NCBI GenBank assembly: GCA_014529385.2
Contig: CM043968.1
Coordinates: 21,755,484 to 21,819,483, forward strand
Length of the DNA stretch: 64,000 nucleotides
Source of the DNA: Adiantum capillus-veneris
Lineage: Eukaryota > Streptophyta > Polypodiopsida > Polypodiales > Pteridaceae
Reading direction: 5' to 3'
The position numbers and the translations under genes are program-made. Shown here one piece after another: positions 44,979 through 55,210 of the stretch. The notes under the pieces are model-generated. The model saw only the letters and a program-made list of their open reading frames with translations, did no database searches and had not been told where the DNA came from. Each line of letters opens with the position of its first letter. The stretch's first letter is position 1.

Positions 44979-45818
44979 TGTTAGCAGTGCCTAACATATG
45001 CTACACCGATTATGCACCAAGTTGTGGATGTGCTATAGTGCACAATATTTCCTGTTCTTTGTATAGGGCCTTGGGCTCATTTAGGAGTTTCAAAGTTGTA
45101 TGAGTCTAAGATAGAGAGCTCAACTTTATCCCATAGTTGAAGGGTTTGAGACCCAAATCTATAAAATAGCCCTATGCTTAATGAGAAGTCATTCTTGGGT
45201 GAGTTCTTCTCTTTGTAGAGTGGATGGTCATGAGGCTCATGGGCTTTCCATGCCCATGTCTCTTGATTTCTAATAATCAATTACATTTTCTTTCTTATTA
45301 GTTTTCTTTGTTTGATTATGTGGAGTGAGATTGTATTAGTGTGATGATAGATCTCTAATCCCTTTTTTGAGTTAATCTCTTCTATCCACACCTTTGGCCA
45401 TGATTTGTGAGGGCTATGCCTTCCTTCTCTTCCTCTCTCTTTACAAGGTGCATAGTTAGTGTGTGTGGATACATAGTTGCATTGAGGTGATGTACCGGAA
45501 TGGACACACTAATGCGGAGTAGGTATGTTAATTGCATGCTTGTGTAATTGTGTGATAAAGAGTTTTGATTAGGGTGATTGATGTGAGAGGTTAATTTCAA
45601 TCACATGATTGTGTGCAAGTGATTAGCAAGTAGGAATGTGTGGTTAATTAGAGGAAGCCCTTTACATGGCTTCTCTCTATGATGAGACGAAGGATCCCTT
45701 GAATCCTCTATGTCTATACATCGTATGCTTGTGCTTCCATGCCCTAGCCGGGTTGCCAATCCACCGATTTGACAATTTTGTGGATTGCGATTAGGTCGTG
45801 CTACAACGCCTCCCTACA
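44979..45818 (+). repeat. RE5 3' LTR
   Basis: Starts TGTTAGCAGTGCC and ends CCCTACA. It carries the uninterrupted CACTA target site near 45087 and lacks the two tandem duplications of the 5' copy. The TATA candidate is at about 45159-45169. Confidence 0.92.
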
Positions 45819-45838
45819 TTTAGCACCGTTGCCGGGGA
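45819..45838 (+). promoter_or_regulatory. Extra primer-binding-site sequence after the RE5 3' LTR
   Basis: tttagcaccgttgccgggga follows the 3' LTR where flanking host DNA should be. It matches the tRNA-Asp-type site better than the one at 33690 over CCGTTGCCGGGGA. This means the LTR at 44979 was at some time the 5' LTR of a further RE5 copy, now deleted after the primer site. Confidence 0.8.
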
Positions 45839-45951
45839 AATATATATCATTAACTTTCTAGTGATTATTAACACTAACCACTGACATACTAACAAAAAAC
45901 AGCCATTGACCTAACCATAAAAGACACCTCACCTCTAGACATGTGCATAGT

Positions 45952-45998
<47 letters not shown>

Positions 45999-47019
45999 TC
46001 CTTAAAACTCTACTTTCACCTTATCTACCGTCGATAATGCTTTTTTTTTTAGCCCACATCCATGACTCAAGCAGACAAAGAAGGCCCACGATGTTTTGAT
46101 ATTCAGAAGAAATCATAATCCTTATTTGCTAGCTTGTAAATTAGGATTTTGAATAATCTTAATGAGGGTATCCAACCTATAAATAGACCCCTCTCCTTCT
46201 TGTAAAACAACCTGCAATATCTCACATAGCACCCAAACACTCTATGCATGAGGAGAGACTTAGGCGTAACAACCACTTTGTGACCTTCACTTTTGGTGTC
46301 AGAGAAGCTTTCAAACTACTCATTTCAAGTGAGACAGCGTGAGTTCAAAATCTCAAAACCACTATTGTATATGTTCCTCCATCATCAATAAATTGAGGTT
46401 TGGTGCATCAAAGGCGTGAATTGACGTCAAATCTTCATCCTTCCACTTATGCGATACGGTTTAGTGAATTCAAGATGACTTGTGTATTTTGAGTTTCTAT
46501 CGTTTGATCTTGTTATAAAGTGTTTTAGTGTGTTTTCATCGCCAATTTTGTGTCCATTGTAAGAGGGTATTGTGGTGAGAGGTCTCCCACACAATAAGAC
46601 AATGTGTGTGTGCTGGCAATGTTTAGCATTCACTCAGCATTGAGTTAGTTGTGTACAAGCTCTACGATAGCATCATAAAAACAAACCATCTCTATTTGAA
46701 AGTCACAAATAAGGTATTACGCAAGACCCATTCCTCTCTCTCTTCCCTTTTCTTGAGCTCTCTCTGGTCCATTTTGTGTGTGTTTTGGTGTGAGGTTGCT
46801 TGTGCGTGTTTTGTGGCGCATCTTCTTGGTTGTGACAAAATCTCTCTTGCGTCCTAGTTTGCCTACCATAACTAGGTGGTGCCCCTATCTTGTTTGGGTT
46901 TGGCTGTGGGTTTGTTGTTGTGTTGTGCTTGTGGTTGCCCCAGCCCCAATTGAGCAGCACGGGAGCCTTGAGGGGTGTTTAGAGGTCACCTCTCTTGTTG
47001 CCCGCCACGGACTGCCTCA
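45839..47019 (+). repeat. RE4 3' LTR, right segment
   Basis: Resumes RE4 LTR sequence at the point matching about 25240, thus repeating some 190 bp already present left of RE5, then continues through a (CT)n (45955-45995), TATA candidate ctataaatag (46177-46186) and the conserved terminal block to CTCA at 47019. The TATA box here is intact whereas the 5' copy lost a base. Confidence 0.85.
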
Positions 47020-47430
47020 ATGTGTAGATTATAGATCTATAATCTCCGCTCAAATCATAGATCATATGTAGGAGTTATGGAAGGCCGAAGTTGTCCACCC
47101 CCTTTTTTGGGGGAAAAAGTGCATCCTTTGACCACTCTTACACCTCTCTTACAAACCCACCATTCTTGCACACATGGCGTGCATTTATTTTTTAGACTAT
47201 TAATCACCTTCATAATTTATTGGCAAATAAAGAGGCCCTCCTAGACCCATCCTCTTCCTAATGTCTAGAAATAAAGTTTTTATAGTCTATTCATTTGAAA
47301 ATTTTAATTGAGAGTTTTTTCAATGAACCTTACAAATGCAGGTTATATAGAGATCTCTAATTAGTGGACCCCCTAGGTGGATGCTAGGTGAATAGGATAC
47401 AAAATATTTAGAAAGATACGCATTTAGGAA
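47020..47430 (+). other. Flank right of RE4; short perfect palindrome
   Basis: A perfect 20-bp palindrome AGATTATAGATCTATAATCT lies at 47026-47045, a few bases after the LTR end. No gene is seen in the remaining sequence, though it may be decayed PPR-gene sequence. Confidence 0.55.
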
Positions 47431-48330
47431 TTTTGTTGAGTAAATATGCCAAATGTGGTACCCTCATGAAATCATGATGGGTTTCTTGTCTACAATGTCA
47501 TCACTTGAAATGCTTTAATTGCTTGATATGTCCAACAACAAAGCACTCTATGGCTCTCACCAAATGCAAAGAGAAGCCTCTCTCTACATGCACTCATCCA
47601 TGCTCACACCTTAAAGGAATCTGGATTTACACCAGACATAGGCATGGGTGTAAGAACTCATAATGAGATTTTAGGTAGGAGCTTTTGAAGGAAGATTTTG
47701 TGCTTGATGGTAGTATTTTTGCCAATCTGTATGTCAAATGTGATGAACTTACAAAAGCACATATGATTTTCCTCTCTAGGATATGTCTTCTTTGGAATCT
47801 CCTCACTTTGATCATGTTGCTTGGAGGATAAGATGTCATTCTTGGCAATGATTTGATTAAAATGTATTCTAAATGTGGATCACTCACAAAAGCACATAAA
47901 GTTCTTGAAGGGAATTGTCCCCAAGATGTCTCATATTAGTGTGTTCTATAGGATAATGCCTAGCATGGTTGTATAAAGAAAGCTTTGGGTTTTTCTAATG
48001 AGATGCAAAGAGAAAGCCTTTCTACCAATATAATTACCAATGCTTGCACCTAGAAGGCATGTGGCCTTATCAAAGATCTTTAAAAGGTGGGAGAAGTCCC
48101 AATGAGATTGCTAGTCAGGGACGGTTGGAGAAACATAATGTGCCTTCTAGTGCCCTGGTCAAAATGCATGCCAAATGTGGTGTCCCTTCTTATGAGATTA
48201 CTATCCAACATTTTGTATACCCAACACCTCTATTCTATTTCTACCCCAGTGCAATGGACAATTTCTTGTCAAGAAACAAAGTGTCTTTGAGGGCTCTTAT
48301 AGGAGGATATGCTCTGCAATTGTGCTGAAT
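47431..48330 (+). pseudogene. Decayed PPR (pentatricopeptide repeat) gene fragment
   Basis: Across frames three repeat cores are visible: KYAKCGTLMK (about 47449), LGNDLIKMYSKCGSLTKAHK (about 47838-47897) and SSALVKMHAKCGVPSYE (about 48150-48200). NLYVKCDELTKAHMIF near 47720 is a fourth. These are the hallmark helices of PLS-class PPR proteins, which bind organellar RNA. Stops and shifts occur throughout and there is no start or C-terminal E/DYW domain, so this is a dead fragment. It is the only recognisable host gene sequence outside the transposons. Confidence 0.65.
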
Positions 48331-48889
48331 AGCTATGCTATAGACGTCCATCGTGGAAACCCGCTACCATTATTGCCATTTCTAGGGATTCAATCCTTAG
48401 GTGGTGAGTGACCTAGTTGTATTCATAGCCTTCTTTTTTATAAATATTGTTGTCCATTTCATTTGGCACTGAAGCAGCTAAACACGGGTTTAGTGCTTGG
48501 TAGAGATTAGAAGTTGAAGACTTGCTAGATCTAATTTTGAGAGGAAGAGAGAGTTGTTAGTGACATACCAAAAGATCATTCTCTAATTTTCCTGATCCTT
48601 TAAAAGTATTATTCCATATTCCATTCCACTTTCAATTTCCACTATTTTGTTTGTTTTTGTTTGTAGAATCTGATTCATTTTAGCACAACTACTACCACCA
48701 AAATTGGGCTAAAAAATTTAGGGCACGAATAGTTAGAAACCATATTTTGACAAAAGAATTCTCCCAATAACTTCCTTGACCATTTGATCAAAATTTGGTG
48801 CATTTGAAGTTGTAACACTCCATTTTGTTGTGAGTTTTCTTGTGGGTTAAAGCGGCACTACTAGTAGTATGGTCCAGGTACCTCTCCAT
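48331..48889 (+). other. Unassigned intergenic stretch
   Basis: A/T-rich with no ORF or repeat that I can name. Confidence 0.4.
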
Positions 48890-50121
48890 AAACCTTGCAG
48901 TTGTTGTCAACTAGATACAATGATTCTCTTGTCACTTGCTCAAATGTGGTGCATGCTTTTAGGTGGAGATCCTTTTTTAAAGTTTCATTTCTCAATCCCT
49001 TGATTAAGAGAATTGATAATCTCATGTCTTTCGGTAACTCTCTAGCACAACATCTCTCAATGTATTGCTTGAATCAAAGTGAATCTTCATTCGTCTTGTT
49101 GTTCTCTTTCTTCTTAAATGCATAGATTTGGGAAACTGTGTTATGCTTGATTCCTCTTTTTCAAAATTTATAAGAAAACTCATGTAGAATCTTCTCTATG
49201 TTTGGGTAATCTCTACTATTTAGTTGTTGGCACCATGTCAATGCTATTTCCTCAAAAGTTTACCTAAATTCCTCATACTAAGTATAAAAATCCATTGCCT
49301 GCTCAGCTGTCAAGACTTTTATCCCCCGACCCATTGTACTTTTTGGCAACATGCTTCACCAAGAAAAATAGTCACATCCCTTATGTTTTGGAAACCATTC
49401 TCATAACTCTAGGTTCTCCTAAAATGAATCTCTAGCTTTATAACCCCCACTAGGAACTCTAGTTTGATCTCTTTCTGTAGCTTTCTTGTCTGGTCGAACA
49501 TCCCTTGCTTTAGTCTTAGTAACTAGGATCTTCATTCTGTGATATGTGCTTGGAGCATAACTACCTAAGTGTGTGGTCATTGGAAACCTCAAACTCAAGG
49601 ATCCTATTGAAACTGCACTGGATAGAATGAGTCTTCCACTATGGATCTAACAGGATTGACTCTTCCCATTTTTTATCTCATCTAAAAGACAATTGGTCTA
49701 AATGTTCTAGGAGTGAACAATACTGAACGGAGAGGCTCTTCAAAGTATGTATACCTCTCTAGATTATTACCATCCATTGCAGAGTATCTTTGCCCATACC
49801 AACCAAGCATGAATATGTGGGTATATGTGCCTTCTATATATCATTAAAAACATACAAGCATTTTTTATCCACCAAAAACTTTCCAATGTAGGGTTGTCTT
49901 ACTTATCATAGAGCAATTACTCCTCGTTTTCATACTTGTATAGCCCCACATGAGTGTTATCCATGTTGACCTGGATCGTCTGGTTCACTCGCCTAAGCTT
50001 TGGAGTAGGAATGTCCAACCTTGGTCACTTGCATTTAGGTTCTACGTCATCTATTTCTTTGGTGCTTGTCAATCCCTCATTTTCCCATAATATATGGATT
50101 TTTCACAAGTAGATACATTGT
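48890..50121 (-). pseudogene. Decayed Ty3/gypsy gag remnant
   Basis: On the minus strand the text parallels the RE6 gag at 62400-62950 at nucleotide level: both have ...ctcatt(c/t)ct(aa/ca)..., caacatattgcttgaa (62557) against caatgtattgcttgaa (49059), and an equivalent block about a caccatgt...tgctat stretch. It is crowded with stops. It represents an older copy of the same gag family, in the same orientation, and RE6 appears to be inserted next to or inside it (boundary 50121/50122). Confidence 0.5.
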
Positions 50122-51191
50122 TGTTAGCGTGTACGCCGCGACGGACGATGGAGCATAGCTAGAACACAGACCAACAAACTGTCAATCCGAGGACGTAGCT
50201 GACCCGACTAGGGCATGGAGGCAATCTCTGGGTTGTCAACTCTAAGCTAGACACTAACAACACTCTATAGTCACTAATCCTACCACAACACTACCATAAA
50301 TCAAAGAAACAGACAACGCATCCTACGAAACACTACAAGCTCGAAACAGTCTCAAATCATATCGGAATGACTCGAAATCGGAGGGCAAGACTCACAAGGA
50401 CATATCCTATATGGCCACACACCTAAACCCTTAAAACCATAACTGTAAGACCTGCCTATAGCTGTCCCGATAGGCTCAAAACAGTAATTTCCAAACTATC
50501 CGGAACTGATCTACAAAGACATCAACACGAAGAGCTTCTTGCCATGATTCTAACCACTACTTGATCATTTAGAACGGATGTCGTTTGAGGTACTTACGAC
50601 CAAATATAGCTCGTAGCAGGCGGGCTCACGATGTGGTCCTCGGCTTGCATTGCTTGCGTCGATGAGGAGAGCTCCTCGATGCTAATACGCTCCTACTCTC
50701 ATATCTGCAATGTGATTAGTGTGCGCAATGGTGTGTGTGCGTGAAGCTCACTACTCTGTGGTGCAGAACCCACGACTGTATATTAATTGAGATAACGTAA
50801 TGTGTCCTTTACAAAGCCTTAGGTTTTAGCTTATATACCAAGCCTTCAAACCTAATGTCCGGCCAAATGACCTGAATTGTCCCTAGGCTTCTACAGAGCT
50901 TAATTACAAGAAACTGAGTTGGCTTTACTCATTATACAAGCATCTACGGCCAAAATACAAGTGCCGACTTAAAATATGAGGTTCCCATAAACATTACAAA
51001 AGTGGCCGTAATGGCTCAAAATAATAATAACGGGATATTTGATGACGTCCATGAACTCGTATCTTCATGTTGCAGCATCCATCTTCATCTTCATTACTTC
51101 ATCACCATATTCATGTGGAATCTTACAGAATCTTTGAGGAATCTTAATGGAATCTTTATGGAAACGTTGTTTAAAGGGCGTCCTTTCCACA
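50122..51191 (-). repeat. RE6 probable 3' LTR
   Basis: On the minus strand it begins TGTGGAAAGGACG directly after the purine tract GGAGGGGGAAAG and ends GTACACGCTAACA at 50122. The partner LTR is not in the window, so this rests on the tract, the TG...CA ends and the join with the gag remnant at 50121. No gene is seen inside. Confidence 0.55.
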
Positions 51192-51508
51192 CTTTCCCCC
51201 TCCAAATTCTTGTCGTCCCCGACAAGACCCTATGTCTTTGCTGGCCTTGGCGAGTTCTTGATGTCTTGGTCTTGGTTGAAGTTGTTGTGGCAGCCTCTTA
51301 TGCAGTTGGTTGCTTTGCGTGATATTAAAGCTGCCTTGAAGTTGTACCTGTAGTGTATCGAAAGCCCGGAACTCTCCCCCTCCGATTGGTTGTTGTATCT
51401 TGAATTGCATGAGGTTGTATCGACTTGTTGGTGCAACAGGTTGTTGTCATTGTATCTCTAGTATTTGCTTTTCCTATGGTTGTTATCTGGCAGTTGTACT
51501 TGTAAGTT
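51192..51508 (-). promoter_or_regulatory. RE6 polypurine tract and 3' untranslated stretch
   Basis: Purine tract on the minus strand at about 51192-51204 (ggagggggaaag). The rest is non-coding up to the RE7 insertion. Confidence 0.5.
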
Positions 51509-51513
51509 GACTT
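51509..51513 (+). other. Target site duplication of RE7 (left copy, GACTT)
   Basis: GACTT precedes the TG of the 5' LTR and recurs right after the CA of the 3' LTR at 55206-55210. Confidence 0.88.
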
Positions 51514-51702
51514 TGTTGGGGTATAGGCGTCTGTGCCTTGCCCGGCCGCCCAGAGTCTGGACGCCCACTGACTTGTATACCTTATACATAGCATAAGTGT
51601 ATAGGGGGTTGCTCACTCTTTAGAGTCTCCTCACCCACATCGTGTGTGTGTCTCCTTCTCTCTCTCTCACTCTCCGTCTGTGGTGCTCCACGATCCCCTT
51701 CA
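51514..51702 (+). repeat. RE7 5' LTR
   Basis: Starts TGTTGGGGTATAGG and ends CCCCTTCA. Shares with 55033-55205 the block from GCCCAGAGTCT to the end, including ttatacatagcataagtgta (itself partly palindromic). Confidence 0.88.
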
Positions 51703-51704
51703 AT

Positions 51705-51716
51705 TGGTATCAGAGC
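51705..51716 (+). promoter_or_regulatory. RE7 primer-binding site, initiator tRNA-Met type
   Basis: TGGTATCAGAGC two bases after the LTR. Confidence 0.93.
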
Positions 51717-53085
51717 ATAGGTGCGGAGGGAGCGCGTGTGTGCACAGTCACGACGACAGCAGAGAGCCAGTTTCATTCCCGAAATCGCGTCCGCGCGCGC
51801 GCACTTTCAAGAGTGCAAATAGGTTTTCGACTTCGGCATCGGAAAATTCAGCTTTCCGAGAGTGTTTCCATCAGATGTCCTATGTTTTACCCCCCTTTTG
51901 AAGCCATTCGAGCCATCAGAAACCTCATTCGAGCTACGGTTGAGGAGCTGCATTTTCAACTCTCTTTTGGCAGTTTATGCTGCGTTTTTGGGTCGAAACG
52001 GAGGTTTTTGGCATAGCTTTCACACCCGGACTCGGATACATGTGATCCAGGAGTCTACCTTGAGGTTTTGGCACGCTCCGAACGCACTCCTCATATCAGA
52101 ATTTTAAAATTCTGAACGCTGAATTTTCTGCAACAGCAGTTGTTTATTGTGTGTCGAGGATTCCACACATGGTTTGCTCTCAGATGTGAGAGTGATATTT
52201 GCTGCAAGTTTCCTCACAGGTGGGAGGATACAATGTATGCCTTATGTGGTTTGATGCTCAGGGAGACTAATGTGATTGCATTTTGAGCTCGGTAATGTAT
52301 GCCTTTAGCATGTTTTTTGGCAGTCACAGGTAGAGCAGATATTTGTGTACTAGATTTGCAGGTGTTTGCAATGATGTATGCAAAGTGTGGAGATTGGTGC
52401 ATGCATTTGGAGTGCGGTTTGATGCGCTTTGGTTGCTCATGGTTTTGAGTGTACAGTCAGTTTGGTTACTGGTTTTGTGGCCGTTTTACTGAAGAAACTC
52501 TGGCGAAATTTTCCCAGGAGTTTTATGCGCATCATTTATGCGATCTAGGTAGAGATTGCGGATTGCACTCAGCATTTGCGTGCGGTGTTCTCTGCAGGTG
52601 GGAGATTTGTGCGTGTGTATGCATCGATACCGCACATTGTGGGCTTGGCGATTAGCTCACGGGTTTGACAGGCGTACAATTATCTTGGCACACTCACAGG
52701 AGTGAGTATTGTGATGTATGCTTGTGTGGCTACGAGATAGGTAGCCGGATTCGAGCACTAATGGCTTGAGGTTTTTCAGCAGGATTCAGCTACCAGTTTA
52801 CAAGTTTATAGGCAGGTTTGAGGGCTTATTTGGGCGCTGAATTTTCAGCCATTGTTTCCTCTTTGCAGGTGTCCATGTATGGCTCAGTTGTAGGCTGATC
52901 TGGGACACGTTTGTGACTTGTTTATGCAGCTGTTTAAGAGCTGAATTTTGGGGCTGTTTTGGGGCTGATTTGCAGCCATATTTTACAGCCATATTTGCAG
53001 ACTTTTGTTGATGCGATTCGAGCCAGTTTAGGGCTGATTTGGTTGACATTTGCTACTCATTGTTGGTTGCTCTTTTGCGAGCATT
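51717..53085 (+). other. RE7 long leader
   Basis: No domain in any frame despite several ORFs near 100 codons. From about 52750 the words gctgaattt, cagcca and gctgattt recur many times, giving a loose repetitive texture. Such a long leader may hold packaging signals, but that is a guess. Confidence 0.55.
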
Positions 53086-53574
53086 ATGGCTGATTTTTCA
53101 TTTGACTTCCAGCGTTATGGTCTGACATAGTTTGATGGTGCAGATTTTGTTGCTTGGAAGGAGCATATGCTTGTTGCATTGGCGGATTTGGGGCAGGATA
53201 AACCCTTGCGTGGTTTATCGGCGAAGCCCAATTCTATGCGTGATGATGATTGGCAGAATCTTGATGAGTTAGCCATGTCTACGATTTGTTTGCATTTGGT
53301 TGAGTCTGTTTACTGGCAGGTCTCGAGGGAGACTACAACTCATGCTTTATGGCAGAGTTTACATGCTATGTACGCGACATCCATGTCTACAGGGGAGTCT
53401 AGTCCCACTTCTATGTCCATGGGAGAGATTGGTCCCACACGCAAGTCTCAACGGCATAGAGACTTGACATGTTGGCATTGTGGACATAGAGGGCACATTA
53501 GGCGTCGATGTTTCAGGCGTTTGAGACAACGGAGGCGACAAATGCCTGATGCAGATTTGGGCATAGAGACTTGA
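53086..53574 (+). pseudogene. RE7 gag (copia type) with one TAG and knuckle duplication
   Basis: ATG at 53086 reads MADFSFDFQRYGLT, then an in-frame TAG (53128-53130), then FDGADFVAWKEHMLVAL, a copia gag (UBN2-type) start, and helices around DELAMSTICLHLVESVYWQV. A zinc knuckle CWHCGHRGHIRRRC lies at about 53470-53511. A 107-bp tandem duplication begins at 53455 and shifts the frame, so this ORF ends at 53574 and the second knuckle copy continues in another frame. Confidence 0.85.
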
Positions 53575-55094
53575 CATGTTGGCATTGTGGACATAGAGGG
53601 CACATTAGGCGTCGATGTTTCAGGCGTTTGAGACAACGGAGGCGACAGATGCGTGATGCAGATTTGGGCATGACAGATGCTAGTGAGATCAGTACGGTGG
53701 TTACTGAGTATGCTTGTGACGACGATGTCACATTTACATCTAGCTTGTCTTCAGACGATCTTATGTCTACGGATTGCATATCGGATTGCACATTGTCTTC
53801 ACATTGGTTATTAGATTCAGATGCTACTTTCCATGTCACATCTCATCGTGAGTGGTTTAGCACGTTTTCTAGTGGGAGACTTGGTTGTGTGCACATGGTT
53901 GATGGTGCTGTGTATGACATTGAGGGTGCAGGAGACGTATGTTTGTCCTTGCCCAGTGGTATGAGATTTACCCTGCGTCATGTGCGTTATGTGCCAGATC
54001 TAAGACGCGATTTGATCTCAGTCAGACAGTTATGGGATAGTGGATGTCAGGTTTTGCTATGAGAGCGAGATTTTTTGATGCATTTGGGTTCGCTAGTGAT
54101 TGCGAGAGGTGCCAGGAGTGGTATAGGTTACCCATTGCATGTGGATCACGAGAGAGACGGTGTTGTCTCTGTGATCACGCAGCCAGGTAGAGAGCGAGAG
54201 AGCAGGCGAGTCTCTTTTGCTCATGGGTTGCAGGGTACTTTGCCTGGAGTGTAGAGTAGTGAGCTCGTTGTGCACACACTTGGGGCACGACTTGAGCAGT
54301 CACACAGAGAGGTGACAGAGTCAGACATGCATGCTTTGCTAGTGACTGAGCAAAGCAGAGAGTCAGTTGTGCGAGATACTTCTATGAAGGATAGACAGGT
54401 AGAGCGGTCTTGCTCTAGTGAGTCACGACAGGAGGACGTTGTGCAAAAGTCTATGCATACGGAGTTAGAGCATGAGAGCTCTAGTGAGTCACAGCAGATT
54501 GAGTGGTCATGTTTGCAGTGGATGATTGCAGAGGAGGCTGAGATGTCAGTGATTATGCAGTCATTCCTTTCTATGCTCGACAGTGAGCATGGGGATATAG
54601 TTGTGCAGGATATGTCTTCCAGCAGACACCTAGAGCAGTTGGTTTGCTCTGAGGTTGCACGACAGGTTGATGCGTCTTTTGCGGACAGTCAGGAGATGCA
54701 TGTGGCTGACACGCCTTGTCAGTCAGAGATGCCTATTGCCAGGGATATATATGTTGATGCATGCTCCGTAGAGCTAGCAGGGCCCGCTAGCATTGCATCG
54801 GCATTCGGTGGTCTCATCTATGAGATGCTGATCTTGAGACCGGATATCGCAGTTGTAGTGGGAGCATTTGCAGTTGGGGTTGTCAGTCGTTTGTTGACTG
54901 ATGATGGCATAGTGCACGAGGGAGATATGCAGGTATTGCGTACATACTTGCAGTACGTGTGTGGTACGTCTGGTGGTGTAAGGAATTACATAGGAGCAGG
55001 ACAGCCGGATGCACACGATCACAGCCAGCCAGTGGGCATCGAGTCCGGCTGCCCAGAGTCTAGGCGCCCACTGACTTGTATACCTTATACATAG
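53571..55094 (+). pseudogene. RE7 knuckle copy, protease, acidic region and RT tail in one frame
   Basis: One frame runs 1.5 kb with only a TGA at 54060 and a TAG at 54252. It holds the second knuckle CWHCGHRGHIRRRC, the protease loop WLLDSDATFHVTSH (family form DSGA, here DSDA), LRHVRYVPDLRRDLISVRQL typical of copia proteases, and a GAG-pre-integrase-like piece. From 54270 about 150 residues are rich in Ser, Glu, Asp and Gln (ESSSESQQIEW and similar) with no known domain. It then ends in GLIYEMLILRPDIAVVVGA and VVSRLL, the segment after the copia RT, and LQYVCGTSGG. Integrase and RT are gone. Confidence 0.8.
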
Positions 55095-55205
55095 CATAAG
55101 TGTATAGGGGGTTGCTCACTCTTTAGAGTCTCCCCACCCACATCGTGTGTGTGTCTCCTTCTCTCTCTCTCACTCTCCGTCTGTGGTGCTCCCCGATCCC
55201 CTTCA
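55033..55205 (+). repeat. RE7 3' LTR
   Basis: Starts TGGGCATCGAG after cagccag and ends CCCCTTCA, followed by GACTT. Its first 25 or so bases differ from the 5' LTR, and the preceding sequence is only weakly purine-rich. Confidence 0.85.
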
Positions 55206-55210
55206 GACTT

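Larger units (their letters stand above)
25435..45818 (+). mobile_element. RE5: large LARD-type LTR retrotransposon (with nested CACTA)
   Basis: LTRs at 25435-33687 (interrupted by the CACTA element) and 44979-45818 both start TGTTAGC and end CTACA. A tRNA-Asp-type primer site follows the 5' LTR and a purine tract precedes the 3' LTR. The 11.3 kb interior has no gag, protease, RT, RNase H or integrase signal in any frame, so this is a non-autonomous element. The tRNA-Asp primer site suggests an Athila/Tat-type helper. The right end is abnormal: the 3' LTR is followed by another primer-site sequence. Confidence 0.8.
51514..55205 (+). mobile_element. RE7: internally deleted Ty1/copia retrotransposon
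   Basis: Short LTRs (189 and 173 bp), initiator-Met primer site and GACTT target duplication define the ends. It keeps a copia-type gag, a zinc knuckle, a protease and the short segment that joins RT to RNase H, but lacks integrase and the RT palm. A long leader (1.37 kb) precedes gag. The element must use proteins from a full-length relative. The LTRs differ at only a handful of positions over their shared 165 bp, so insertion is fairly recent. Confidence 0.9.

Noticed and set aside
50122-50265. Inverted GTTGTTAG/CTAACAAC as a small transposon
   Set aside because: Only about 8-bp arms, and the left one coincides with the proposed LTR end; no target duplication.
51642-52107. ORFs in the RE7 leader as a separate gene
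   Set aside because: No domain, start inside the LTR, and no codon or composition signal.
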